Shown: positions 33,033 to 41,155 of the stretch, piece after piece
How the letters are laid out: the number at the start of each line of letters is the position of its first letter
Numbering within the stretch: the first letter of the stretch is position 1
Source: PALSA-610 sp038239145
GTDB lineage: Bacteria; Actinomycetota; Acidimicrobiia; IMCC26256; PALSA-610
Assembly: GCA_038239145.1 (NCBI GenBank)
Contig: JBBSFB010000004.1
Coordinates: forward strand, 1-64,000
Length of the DNA: 64,000 nucleotides
Reading direction: 5' to 3'
Made by a program: the position numbers and the translations under genes
Notes under the pieces: generated by a model
What the model was told of the DNA's origin: nothing
What the model saw: the letters and a program-made list of their open reading frames with translations, nothing else
Database searches by the model: none

Positions 33033-33740
33033 CTACTCGCCCTTCTCCAGCTCGACGAGCACCTCCGCGTTGGGCGGCCCTTGGTACTCGAGCCGACCAT
33101 CGTGGAGCATCACGCATTCGTCGGCGTAGGAGAGGAAACGCGGCTGGTGCGTCGCGACGATGACGGTGCTACCGGAGCGCGCCCGGGCCACGAGCGCATC
33201 GATCAGAGCCGTCTGCGCGCGCATGTCGAGCCCTACGAACGGCTCGTCAATGACGACGACCGCGGTGGGACGTACGAGCGCGACCGCGAGTGCGGTCTTC
33301 TGGCGCATGCCCCGGCTGAACCGTGAGGGCAGGTCGTCGGCCCGGTCGAGGAGCCCGAACATCTTGACGAGCTCTCGACCCGGCGTCTTCCAATCGTCGA
33401 CGCCGTGCAGCGCGGCGACGTATTCGAGGTGCTCCCACACGTTGAGATCGTCGTACAGCACCGGGTTGTCGCCCGCGTAGCTGAGCGCGGCGCGCGCCGG
33501 CAGCGTGCCCGCGATCTCCCCGGCGACGAGGACCTCCCCGTCGGTCGGCTCGATGAGCCCGGCGATGACGCCGAGCATCGTCGACTTGCCCGCGCCGTTG
33601 TGACCGACGAGGGCGACGAGGTGACCGGAATCCATCCGGAGGTTGACGTCGCGAAGCGCCGCGTGTCCGTCGTAGGTCTTGGTGAGATGTGAGACGCGCA
33701 GGAGCGACGTCGGCGAGTGTCGATGCGGCACGGTCGTCAC
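33033..33740 (-). CDS. ABC transporter ATP-binding protein
   Basis: A 235-residue ATPase, likely the motor for the permease encoded just upstream. Walker A VGHNGAGKSTML, Q-loop SYAGDNPVLYDDLNV, signature FSRGMRQKTALAVAL, Walker B VVIDEPFVGLD and switch VATHQPRF are all present. The family is the one that powers ABC-2 type exporters. The permease TGA and this GTG overlap as GTGA (4 nt), implying translational coupling. A second in-frame GTG, 9 nt later (33731), sits at a better distance from GAGGAG and may be the real start. Confidence 0.87.
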   Translation of the reverse strand: MTTVPHRHSPTSLLRVSHLTKTYDGHAALRDVNLRMDSGHLVALVGHNGAGKSTMLGVIAGLIEPTDGEVLVAGEIAGTLPARAALSYAGDNPVLYDDLNVWEHLEYVAALHGVDDWKTPGRELVKMFGLLDRADDLPSRFSRGMRQKTALAVALVRPTAVVVIDEPFVGLDMRAQTALIDALVARARSGSTVIVATHQPRFLSYADECVMLHDGRLEYQGPPNAEVLVELEKGE

Positions 33741-35275
33741 ACTCCTCGCAGCGAAGCGTAGAGGAGCACCGCAATCGAAAGCGCGCCGATGCCGACGGCC
33801 ACCACGATGCCGACCGCGTCGCTGTTCGCACTCGCGACGACGACGGGCGCGAGCCCACCGACCGCGATGGCGGGCGGGAGCCCCTGGCGGACCAGGAGGA
33901 CGATTCCGAAGATGTCCGGCGAGAAGATCAACATCGCGAGCTGGGAGGCGGGCGGGGGTCCGAGCGTCACGTTGAGCGTGCTCCCTGCGACTGCTGCGAG
34001 CGCGGCGCTGACGGCGCAGGCAACCAGGAGGCCGGCGTGGCCGCCGGCCGCGGGGACGACTGCGATCGCGCCGATCAGCGCGAGACCGACGAGCGCGACC
34101 ACCGGCGCGACGAGGTTGCGCAGCAACAGCATCCGGATGCTCACGCCGTAGGTCAGCAACGTCGTCGGGTGATCCAGCTCGGCCGCGAACGGCTCGATGA
34201 CGTCGAGTGCGGCGACGAACAACGCCACTCCGGCCGGAACGATCAGGAGGTGCGTCGATCGCGCGGCGAACGCGAGAACACTGCCCACCGCGAGCAGGGT
34301 CACGACCCGGACCAACCGGTCGAGGGGCCAACGTGCGTACCCGTGCCAGCCTCGCCGCCATACGGGCCGACGCACCTTGGAAGGCTCCCGGAGCCGCAGC
34401 CACGGTCGCCGCCGCGATTTCTCCATCGCGAGCTGACGGTGGAGCAACACGACGGTACGCATGTCCTGGAACGATGCCGCGAACCGCATCTGGCTCGTGA
34501 GCGCGCCGCGGGCGAGCAGCGGCTCGAGCGAGGTTCGCCCGATCGACGCGAGCGCGGCGACCGGCAACCCGACGGCGAGCGCGATCCCGGCGACCGCCAC
34601 GATCGGGGGCACGAGGTGGTGCAGCGGGAGCAGGGAAAGCGACGACACCCATGTCGACGGTGCGAGCCAGGTGCGGAACGTTGCGTCGGCCGCGGCCGCG
34701 ACGACGAGGAGACCACCGATGGCGTTGGCAAAGCGAGTCGTCAGTCGTCGTGCCGACGCGATGGCCACCGATCCCCAGAGCACGGCGGCAAGGGTCGGGC
34801 CGGCCACGATGCCGGCGAGTGCCCACGCCCCGCCTCCAGACGGCAGGCGCGCCGCCGCGGCGAGGCCGGCCGAGACCCCGACGACCGTGCCGGCGCTGAC
34901 GGCTGTACGGAGTTGCTGCGCAGCGAGCGGACGCAGGACGGCGGCGCGTGGGAGCGGTGCGAGCAGGAGATACACGACGTCGGGGCCTTCGGGCGCGAGC
35001 GGCGCCCCGCGGGCGCCGGCACGGAGCGCGACCCATACCGTCACCGCCACGACAATCGACGCGACGCCCGGGCCGCGATCACGGAACTGCGCGAGAGCGT
35101 GCGCATCGAGCTTGTCGCCGGTCAACACGATCGGCACGACGACCACGACCACGATCGCGAAGAACCCCCGCAGCCAGAGCTCGTACCACGCGTCGATCCA
35201 GTCGCGCTCGTCGCCGCGGTTCTTCCGGCGCGCCGCGCGCATGCGGCGCAGAACCGCGGTCTCGGTGTCGGCCAT
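33737..35275 (-). CDS. Large ABC-type permease, 512 aa
   Basis: An integral membrane protein with roughly 12 hydrophobic segments, beginning ARRKNRGDERDWIDAWYELWLRGFFAIVVVVVVP. No strong sequence family is recognised, but its position directly before an exporter-type ATPase gene with a GTGA overlap makes it the membrane half of that transporter. A basic cytoplasmic stretch (EKSRRRPWLRLREPSKVRRPVWRRG) splits two hydrophobic halves, as in duplicated ABC-2-like permeases. Its start is 2 bp after the SDR stop. The substrate is unknown. Confidence 0.75.
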   Translation of the reverse strand: MADTETAVLRRMRAARRKNRGDERDWIDAWYELWLRGFFAIVVVVVVPIVLTGDKLDAHALAQFRDRGPGVASIVVAVTVWVALRAGARGAPLAPEGPDVVYLLLAPLPRAAVLRPLAAQQLRTAVSAGTVVGVSAGLAAAARLPSGGGAWALAGIVAGPTLAAVLWGSVAIASARRLTTRFANAIGGLLVVAAAADATFRTWLAPSTWVSSLSLLPLHHLVPPIVAVAGIALAVGLPVAALASIGRTSLEPLLARGALTSQMRFAASFQDMRTVVLLHRQLAMEKSRRRPWLRLREPSKVRRPVWRRGWHGYARWPLDRLVRVVTLLAVGSVLAFAARSTHLLIVPAGVALFVAALDVIEPFAAELDHPTTLLTYGVSIRMLLLRNLVAPVVALVGLALIGAIAVVPAAGGHAGLLVACAVSAALAAVAGSTLNVTLGPPPASQLAMLIFSPDIFGIVLLVRQGLPPAIAVGGLAPVVVASANSDAVGIVVAVGIGALSIAVLLYASLRGV

Positions 35276-35277
35276 GG

Positions 35278-36099
35278 CTAGCCCAGCGGGCGGAGATGGC
35301 TCTCGGTGACCAACGTCTGCTGGGTGACATAGGGCCGAGGTGACCTCGACGCCATGATGCAGTGATCGGATCGCAGCGCAGCCATGCCTTCGTTGTGCCC
35401 GCTGTAGCCGGGAGGCTGTTCGAGCATCCACACGATGCCCTCGGCCGCGACCTCCGAGGGCTCCCAATCAGAGTGGTCGGCGTCGGGCATGTTGAACACG
35501 AAGCCTTCCGACGCGACGGGTACGTCGATGCGGAAGGTGTTGACCGTAATTCCGAACGCTCGCAGCTGGTGCGCGGCCGAAACGGTCAGGTGTTCGAGCG
35601 CGGCCTTTGCCATCCCGTAGGCCATGAGGTCGGGGATGAAATTCAAGCCCGCGACCGAGGAGACGTTGACGACCGCGCCCCCGCCGTTCGCCTTCATCGT
35701 CGGGAGGGCGGCGCGGATCGCGATCAGCGGCGCGCGCAGATCGACCTGCATCACGAGATCGAAACGCTTCATGTCCATCTCGAGGTCGCCGGGAAAGGTG
35801 ATCGCGGCGTTGTTGACGAGCGCGTCCACGCGACCGAAGTGTTCGACGGTGGTCGTGACCATGCGTTCGACATCGTCATCGCGTGCGAGATTGGTCGGGA
35901 TCGCGATGGCGTTGCCGCCGGCGGCGGTGATGCGGCGGACGGTGTCGTCGATCGTGCCCGGGATCGCGAGCGGCGAGTCGTCGGTGGCCCGGGCTGCGCA
36001 CGCGACCTTGCAGCCCCGCTGGGCGAGGAGCTCGGCGGTGGCCGCACCGACGCCCCGCGACGCACCCGTGACGATTGCGACTTTGCCCGACAGGTCCAT
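35278..36099 (-). CDS. Short-chain dehydrogenase/reductase
   Basis: A 273-residue NAD(P)-dependent oxidoreductase. TGASRGVGAATAELL is the nucleotide site, NNAAITFPG the central strand motif, NVSSVAG the catalytic Ser region and YGMAKAALEHL the catalytic Tyr-Lys. After residue 205 the C-terminus (HSDWEPSEVAAEGIVWMLEQPPGYSGHN) matches the substrate loop and typical close of actinobacterial SDRs. TAGGGT lies 7 nt before ATG 36099 and shares its TAG with the LigD-Pol stop. It heads a three-gene operon with the ABC exporter. Confidence 0.9.
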   Translation of the reverse strand: MDLSGKVAIVTGASRGVGAATAELLAQRGCKVACAARATDDSPLAIPGTIDDTVRRITAAGGNAIAIPTNLARDDDVERMVTTTVEHFGRVDALVNNAAITFPGDLEMDMKRFDLVMQVDLRAPLIAIRAALPTMKANGGGAVVNVSSVAGLNFIPDLMAYGMAKAALEHLTVSAAHQLRAFGITVNTFRIDVPVASEGFVFNMPDADHSDWEPSEVAAEGIVWMLEQPPGYSGHNEGMAALRSDHCIMASRSPRPYVTQQTLVTESHLRPLG

Positions 36100-36106
36100 T
36101 CCGATG

Positions 36107-36112
36107 ACCCTA
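36107..36112 (-). promoter_or_regulatory. -10 box (TAGGGT) of SDR-ABC operon
   Basis: Minus strand TAGGGT, 7 nt, ATG 36099. The stop codon TAG of the upstream LigD-Pol gene forms the first three bases. Confidence 0.5.
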
Positions 36113-37015
36113 GAGCGCGGGCAGCGCCTGATGCAGTGTGAGCGAGTCGGCGTAGAGGTCGCCGTGCTCCTCGATCCGGGCGAGCACCGCGGCCGACTCG
36201 AACGCGAGCGAGTCGCCGTCGGCGGAGTCGAGCGCGACCTCCACCTCCGACCACGCCAGGGGCGTCGATACTGTCGGGCGGTCGCGGAGCCGCAAGGAAT
36301 ACGCGCACACGGTCGTCTTGTGCCGGTCGTTCTGACTCCAGTCGACGAAGACCTTGCCCGGGCGCTTGGCCCGCGTCATCTCGACGAGCACACGATCGGG
36401 ATCCCGGGATTCGAGGAGCTGGCCGAGCGCGAGCGAGAACCGTTTCGTGTCTTCGTCGGTCGCGTCGGACCCCTGGATCGGCACCGACAGGTGGAGTCCC
36501 TTGCCTCCCGACGTCTTGACGACACACTGCAGATCGAGGCGCTCGAGCGTTTCCCGGAGGTCGAGCGCGACCCGGCAGCAGTCGATGATCGTCGCCGGTT
36601 CACCCGGGTCGAGGTCGATGACCATTGCCGTGGGTCGGGTGGGATCCGCGAGCGTCCATTGGTGGGTGTGCAGTTCGAGCGCGGCGAGGTTCGCCAGCCA
36701 GACGAGGGCCGCCACCTCTTCGATGAGGCAGCCCTTGGTATTGCCGGTCGCCTCGTGGCCTGCGAACGTGTCCACCCAGTCGGGATGGTGCGACGGGCAG
36801 TTCTTCTCGAAGAAGCGGGGTCCCTCCGGCCCGTTGGGCGCCCGGACGAGCGTCGGCGGCCGTCCTGCGAGGTGCTTCAACATCGTCGGCGCGATCCGGC
36901 GGTAGTAGTCGATCACGTCCGCCTTGCGGAATCCCGCGGCCGGATAGAGCACCTTGTCGAGGTTCGACAGCGACAGTTCGCGTCCCTCGACCTCGACTGC
37001 CTCCCGCTTCGCCAT
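36110..37015 (-). CDS. LigD-type DNA primase/polymerase domain protein (NHEJ)
   Basis: A 301-residue stand-alone archaeo-eukaryotic primase-type polymerase, the POL domain of bacterial LigD. It fills gaps at double-strand breaks, preferring ribonucleotides. Seen: LSNLDKVLYPAAGFRKADVIDYY, RAPNGPEGPRFFEKNCP, the catalytic DxD in VIDLDPGEPA, and KTSGGKGLHLSVPI. The ligase and nuclease domains of full LigD are absent and no ATP-dependent ligase is in the window. It is divergent from Ku with 56 bp between. Confidence 0.9.
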   Translation of the reverse strand: MAKREAVEVEGRELSLSNLDKVLYPAAGFRKADVIDYYRRIAPTMLKHLAGRPPTLVRAPNGPEGPRFFEKNCPSHHPDWVDTFAGHEATGNTKGCLIEEVAALVWLANLAALELHTHQWTLADPTRPTAMVIDLDPGEPATIIDCCRVALDLRETLERLDLQCVVKTSGGKGLHLSVPIQGSDATDEDTKRFSLALGQLLESRDPDRVLVEMTRAKRPGKVFVDWSQNDRHKTTVCAYSLRLRDRPTVSTPLAWSEVEVALDSADGDSLAFESAAVLARIEEHGDLYADSLTLHQALPAL

Positions 37016-37025
37016 ACGACCGGGA

Positions 37026-37031
37026 ACCCTA
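37026..37031 (-). promoter_or_regulatory. -10 box (TAGGGT) of LigD-Pol gene
   Basis: Minus strand TAGGGT, 10 nt before ATG 37015; paired back-to-back with the Ku box. Confidence 0.45.
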
Positions 37032-37059
37032 GGCCGGGAGTGGCCGGCACCCGGCTGGG

Positions 37060-37065
37060 TAATCT
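37060..37065 (+). promoter_or_regulatory. -10 box (TAATCT) of Ku gene
   Basis: TAATCT followed by 6 nt and ATG 37072. The two divergent boxes are 28 bp apart, so one regulator could control both. Confidence 0.5.
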
Positions 37066-37071
37066 CGGGGG

Positions 37072-38001
37072 ATGCCCAGTGCCATTTGGACCGGCTCGAT
37101 CAGCTTCGGCCTCGTACAGGTGCCGGTGCGCCTCGTTGGTGCGACCAAGAGTCGCGACGTGAGCTTCAACCAGCTCGAAGAGGGGACCGGCGCCCGGATC
37201 CGATACAAGAAGGTTTCCGACGCCACCGGCGAAGAGGTCCCGCCCGACAAGATCAAGCGGGGCTACGAGATCTCCAAGGGTCGCTACGTGATGATCGAGC
37301 CGGACGAGCTCGACGTGTTGCGCCCGAAGGGCAGTCACGCGATCGAGATCGAGGAGTTCGTCGACCTCGACGAGATCGATCCGCTGTACTTCGAACAGCC
37401 GTATTACCTCATCCCCGACGCCCGGGGCGTGAAGCCCTACAAGCTGCTCGTCGAGGCGATGACCGAGCTCAACAAGGTCGCCATCGGCCGCATCATCGTG
37501 CGGAGCAAGGAGCGTCTGGTCGCGATCCGCACCGTCGACGACATGCTCTGCATCGAGACGATGCGCTACGCGGACGAGGTCGTGTCCCGCGACAATCTCG
37601 TCCCCGACGACGGCGACGTGGAACTGACCGAGCGTGAAGTCGCGATGGCCCGCCAACTCGTCGAGTCACTCGCGAGCGACCACTTCGAACCGGAGAAGTA
37701 CCACGACCAGTACCGCGAGCAGGTGCTCGATCTGATCGAGCGCAAGGCTGCGGGCGAGTCGATCGTTGCCGAGCCGGTCGCCGAGCCCCCGGCCAAGGTC
37801 CTCGACCTGGTCGCGGCTTTGGAGGCTTCGCTCGCGAAAGCGCAAAACGCCAAGGAGCGCCACCCGAGCGCCGCCGCAACGGCGCCGGACCGGCCTTCGG
37901 CGAAACCGGCGCCGGCCAAGAAGACCGCCAAGAAAACGCCGGCCAAGAAGGCGGCCGACAAGGCACCGGCCAAGGCTCCCGCCAAGCGGCGCAGCGCCTA
38001 G
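37072..38001 (+). CDS. ku: Ku protein (NHEJ)
   Basis: A 309-residue bacterial Ku that threads onto DNA ends and recruits LigD. The core reads AIWTGSISFGLVQVPVRLV, GYEISKGRYVMIEPDEL, FEQPYYLIPDARGVKPYKLLVEAM and LASDHFEPEKYHDQY. After residue 255 comes a minimal C-terminal region and then a basic tail of PAKK-like units (KPAPAKKTAKKTPAKKAADKAP), similar in style to the HU tail at 5.5 kb. In other bacteria such tails add DNA binding and mobility along DNA. Two overlapping hairpins follow the stop. Confidence 0.93.
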   Translation: MPSAIWTGSISFGLVQVPVRLVGATKSRDVSFNQLEEGTGARIRYKKVSDATGEEVPPDKIKRGYEISKGRYVMIEPDELDVLRPKGSHAIEIEEFVDLDEIDPLYFEQPYYLIPDARGVKPYKLLVEAMTELNKVAIGRIIVRSKERLVAIRTVDDMLCIETMRYADEVVSRDNLVPDDGDVELTEREVAMARQLVESLASDHFEPEKYHDQYREQVLDLIERKAAGESIVAEPVAEPPAKVLDLVAALEASLAKAQNAKERHPSAAATAPDRPSAKPAPAKKTAKKTPAKKAADKAPAKAPAKRRSA

Positions 38002-38002
38002 C

Positions 38003-38030
38003 GCGACGAGTTCGTCGCCGCCCGGCGACG
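38003..38030 (+). terminator. Overlapping hairpins after Ku
   Basis: Two alternative stems share bases: GCGACGA (38003-38009) with TCGTCGC (38012-38018), and CGTCGCCG (38013-38020) with CGGCGACG (38023-38030). They sit between the convergent Ku stop and the stop of the small gene, so may end both transcripts. Confidence 0.4.
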
Positions 38031-38031
38031 G

Positions 38032-38241
38032 CTACGACGCGAGGCGCTTGGGGAGCGGCGGAGCCGCGGCGCGCCGCGGGAACGCGTGGACCTCGGCCCC
38101 GGCCGCCTCGTGATCGGCATCGAGCCACCCGCAGGCGGCGCACACCGGAGAACCGCCGTGGGCGGGCGCGAAGGCCGTGCACGGTTCGAACGCGGTGCTG
38201 ACCAGCTCGTACACGTCCATCGTCTGTTCGATCGTCTGCAT
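38032..38241 (-). CDS. Small hypothetical protein, about 69 aa, CxxC motif
   Basis: MQTIEQTMDVYELVSTAFEP leads to SPVCAACGWLDADHEAAGAEVHAFPRR and a basic Pro-rich end. The CAACGWL piece may bind a metal with the DADH histidine. I do not recognise the family. The frame is open to 38274 with GTG and TTG alternatives. Its composition and codon use look coding, but it is short. Confidence 0.45.
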   Translation of the reverse strand: MQTIEQTMDVYELVSTAFEPCTAFAPAHGGSPVCAACGWLDADHEAAGAEVHAFPRRAAAPPLPKRLAS

Positions 38242-38298
38242 GGGCGCAACGATGACAGGCGGGTGTGACACCAACCCCGAACCGACTGCGATGAAGGC

Positions 38299-39305
38299 CT
38301 AGAGGGGCACTCGGCCGTCGAAGGCGGCCCCGGCCGCGAACCGGACCCGAAGGTCGTCGTCGGCGCGGCGCCGGTGGACGGTCTGGTCGCGCGGCCCACA
38401 CCGATCTGGGCCAGGCCCCGCAGGGCGTAGTGCCGCACGCAGGCATCCTTGTCGGCGAGCGCGCGCTCGAAGAGGAGGCGCAGATTCGGCCGGGCGCTGC
38501 GGGCGGCGGCGCGGATCGCGGCTCTCCGTACGGCTCGAGACGAGTCCTCTGAGGGATCGGGTCCAGGGCTGCGCGACCAGCAACGGATCCGCGATCTCGA
38601 GCTTGGCCGTCGCGAGGCGGCGGCACGCGGCGTCAGGGGACGGGGTCGCGTCCATGAGGCGCGCGAGGTCGCGGGGTTCGAGACCTCGAGGGCGCCGATC
38701 TCGGACACGGCGCGCTCGTACGCGCGATCGGGGGCGATCGCCCGGGGTGGGACGAACTCGGCGGTGATCGTGTCGAACACGCGCAAGAGGGTCACGTGCC
38801 ACTGCTCGGCATCCCCGAGCGCCACCGACACCGCGCCGAGCTCGACCCGCACGCTGTCGATGTCGTCGAACTCGCGGAACAACGCCGCGACCGCGGCCGA
38901 AGAACCCTGGTCATCGCGCGTGAAGCGCCCGCCCTTGCCCGTCGCAACGGGACCGGTCGCGAACCTGACCTCGTTCGGTGTGCGCCCGGTCTCGATGATG
39001 ACGAGCTCTTCGAACGTGTCGCCGAGTGTGCGTTGGTGCGCGGGGACGACCGGATTCGCGATCGTCGCATCGGGCACGGCGGCGGTCGCGTCGGCGGGGA
39101 GCGGGTCGGCGTTGACCTCGATCTTGAAGTGCGACGATCGCCAGCCGTAGTGCAGGCGAATCCCGGGCGCGAGCTCTTCCTCGGTCCAGCCGTCGCCGGG
39201 TACGACGAGCCCCGACAGGCCCGCATCGTCCTCGACCGTCCAGGGACCTTCGGAGAAGAAGCGACGGAGCTGGGCGCGAGCGCGATCGACCAAGGTGATC
39301 GGCAT
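38299..39305 (-). pseudogene. Frameshifted gene: N-terminal domain plus HEAT-like repeats
   Basis: From ATG 39305 about 208 residues read cleanly (PITLVDRARAQLRRFFSEGPW, GIRLHYGWRSSHFKIEV, PVVPAHQRTLGDTFEELVI, AVSEIGALEVSNP). Near 38680 the frame moves: RDLARLMDATPSPDAACRRL continues in a second frame. Near 38540 it returns to the first (AVRRAAIRAAARS, LRLLFERALADKDACVRHYALRGLAQIGVGR, a HEAT-like helix pair). Near 38395 it moves again to DQTVHRRRADDDLRVRFAAG and stops at 38299. Three shifts in 300 bp break the C-terminus. A TTG-led extension to 39401 is possible. The original role is unknown. Confidence 0.7.
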
Positions 39306-39420
39306 CCGTCCGAACGACGCCCGGGAGACGCGTTCGACGGCGGTTCGCGGCCGCCCCGCACGGGCAATCCGCAGGCGGGCCGCATCTCGATCATGGGCCA
39401 ACCCGGAATCGTACGGTCGC

Positions 39421-40467
39421 TCAGACCTGGACTGAGCGACCGTCCTTCCACTCTCTCAGCACCAAATAGTGACCTTTGAGTGCCGCGTGGTCCCACGTGC
39501 CGAATCCGATGAGCGTTCCCTGGTAGCCGGAGCTGGCCGGGAGCTGCTTCACCCGGCGTAGGCCGTCGGCGATCCCGGCCCGGGTCAGGTGCTCCGCGGC
39601 GGCGATGCCTTCGCCGAGCATGCGCCCCATGTCGTAGGCGGCGCACCCCATCGGCCCGCCCGCGGCGGCGGGGAACTGCTCGCCGAGCTTGGCCCGCAGG
39701 AGGTTGTCGTCGGAGATGGTGTCGATGTACTCCCAACCCGCATAGCCGTCGCGCCAGTCGGGTTTGGCGTACCCGAACATCAGCGCGGAGTTCGCGAGCA
39801 CCGGCACCTTCCATCCGAGCGCGTCCAGCCCGAGCGCAACCGCTCGGGACGAGACGCCCAGACCGAGGTACACGAGCACGTCGGGGTTCGACTGCCGCAA
39901 GCGCTGCAGTTGGTCGGTCGCATCCTCGGCGAGCGAGGAGATGCTCGCGCTGCCGGTGACCTCGAGCCCGAGCCGCCCCCGTGCCGCCTCGAAAAATTCG
40001 GCGTAGCGACGACCGACCGGTGACTGGTCGAAGATGACCGCGACGCGCTTGAATCCGCGCTTGACCGCGCGTGCGGCGAGCACCGGGGGTTCCTCTTCGA
40101 GGGAACCGACCTGGTAGTGGAACATCCATTCGGATCGGGTGCGCTCGCCGCCCGTGTAGTTGATGGCCGGGATCTTGGCGGCGTCGCACAACGGCGCGAC
40201 GATCAATCCGTTGTCGGAGATCGACGGACCGATGATCGCGACGACGCCTTCGTCGTCGAGCTCCGCAAACGCCCGCTTGACGTCGGCCTCGGTGCCTGAA
40301 GGGAGTCCTTGCGACTGGCGTTCGACGAGTTCGATGCCGCGATCGAGGCGGCCGGTTGCGGCCACCTCGTCGACTCCCAACTGGAGCGACTTCGACACAA
40401 GATCGCCCATCTGCGGGAAGTCGTAGAGCAAACCGATACGAACCGGGAGAGCGGAAGAGTTGGCCAT
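39421..40467 (-). CDS. Periplasmic-binding-protein-like (Peripla_BP_6) receptor without signal peptide
   Basis: A 348-residue protein of the type I ligand-binding fold used by branched-chain amino-acid transporters (LivJ-like): VRIGLLYDFPQMGDLVSKSLQLGVDE, VVAIIGPSISDNGLIVAPLCDAAKIPAINYTG, KRVAVIFDQSPVGRRYAEFFEAAR, PDVLVYLGLGVSSRAVA and GWKVPVLANSALMF. The mature domain begins at residue 9, and no export signal or lipobox precedes it. AAAGGA 7 nt before ATG 40467 supports this start. Without export it would act as a cytoplasmic sensor or amide-sensing (AmiC-like) protein. It is divergent from the acyltransferase gene with 17 bp between. Confidence 0.8.
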   Translation of the reverse strand: MANSSALPVRIGLLYDFPQMGDLVSKSLQLGVDEVAATGRLDRGIELVERQSQGLPSGTEADVKRAFAELDDEGVVAIIGPSISDNGLIVAPLCDAAKIPAINYTGGERTRSEWMFHYQVGSLEEEPPVLAARAVKRGFKRVAVIFDQSPVGRRYAEFFEAARGRLGLEVTGSASISSLAEDATDQLQRLRQSNPDVLVYLGLGVSSRAVALGLDALGWKVPVLANSALMFGYAKPDWRDGYAGWEYIDTISDDNLLRAKLGEQFPAAAGGPMGCAAYDMGRMLGEGIAAAEHLTRAGIADGLRRVKQLPASSGYQGTLIGFGTWDHAALKGHYLVLREWKDGRSVQV

Positions 40468-40472
40468 CGTCG

Positions 40473-40478
40473 TATCCT
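40473..40478 (+). promoter_or_regulatory. -10 box (TATCCT) of hexapeptide acyltransferase gene
   Basis: TATCCT, 6 nt, ATG 40485. It overlaps the ribosome site of the divergent binding-protein gene on the other strand. Confidence 0.48.
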
Positions 40479-40484
40479 TTCACG

Positions 40485-41129
40485 ATGCTGCGGGAGAACG
40501 TCGAGCGCGTCGCGGGCGACGCGATCCATGCCGCTTGGACCGGCGTTACGCGGCTCGGCGCGATAGGCCCGCGGCATCGACGCGCCCGCGCGTTCCACAC
40601 GTTCGGCGCCGGCAGCATGATCGCGTTTCCGCAGACCGTCGTGTTCGGCGAAGGCCGGATCGCGTTCGGTCGCGGGAGCACGATCGGTCCGCTCGCGACC
40701 ATCAGCGCGGGAATGCCGTCGCAGGCCGATCTGCGCGGTGATCCCGTCATCACCATCGGCGACCGGTGCATGCTCGGGAAGGGCATCGGCATCGTCGGGC
40801 ACGAACGGATCGAGATCGGCAACGACATCTGGACCGGCCACTACGTGTACATCACCGATCAAAACCACGGTTACGAAGACGTCGACGAGCCCATCGGCGT
40901 GCAGATGTGGAAGAACGAGCCGGTCTCGATCGGTGACGGCAGTTGGCTCGGTCACGATGCGATCGTGCTGCCGGGCTCGCGTATCGGCCGGCACGTCGTC
41001 GTGGCCGCGGGCGCGGTCGTCGCGGGCCTACAGGTGCCCGACTATTCGGTGGTCGCGGGGGTACCGGCCCGGATCGTGCGCCGGTACGTCGCGGGGGAGG
41101 GTTGGCTCACCGTCCCCCGCGACGACTGA
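40485..41129 (+). CDS. Hexapeptide-repeat O-acyltransferase
   Basis: A 214-residue left-handed beta-helix transferase of the maltose/galactoside acetyltransferase type. Hexapeptide turns are ITIGDRCMLGKGIGIVGHERIEIGND and VSIGDGSWLGHDAIVLPGSRIGRHVVVAAGAVV, with the catalytic-His region in YITDQNHGYEDVDEPIGVQ and the closing DYSVVAGVPARIVRRY. The N-terminal 60 residues are not hexapeptide and contain ARAFHTFGAGSMI. Likely transfers acetyl from acetyl-CoA to a sugar. The acceptor is unknown. ATG 40485 is set by the hexamer above. Confidence 0.82.
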   Translation: MLRENVERVAGDAIHAAWTGVTRLGAIGPRHRRARAFHTFGAGSMIAFPQTVVFGEGRIAFGRGSTIGPLATISAGMPSQADLRGDPVITIGDRCMLGKGIGIVGHERIEIGNDIWTGHYVYITDQNHGYEDVDEPIGVQMWKNEPVSIGDGSWLGHDAIVLPGSRIGRHVVVAAGAVVAGLQVPDYSVVAGVPARIVRRYVAGEGWLTVPRDD

Positions 41130-41155
41130 CGAACACGACACCGAAGAGTGCAGTT

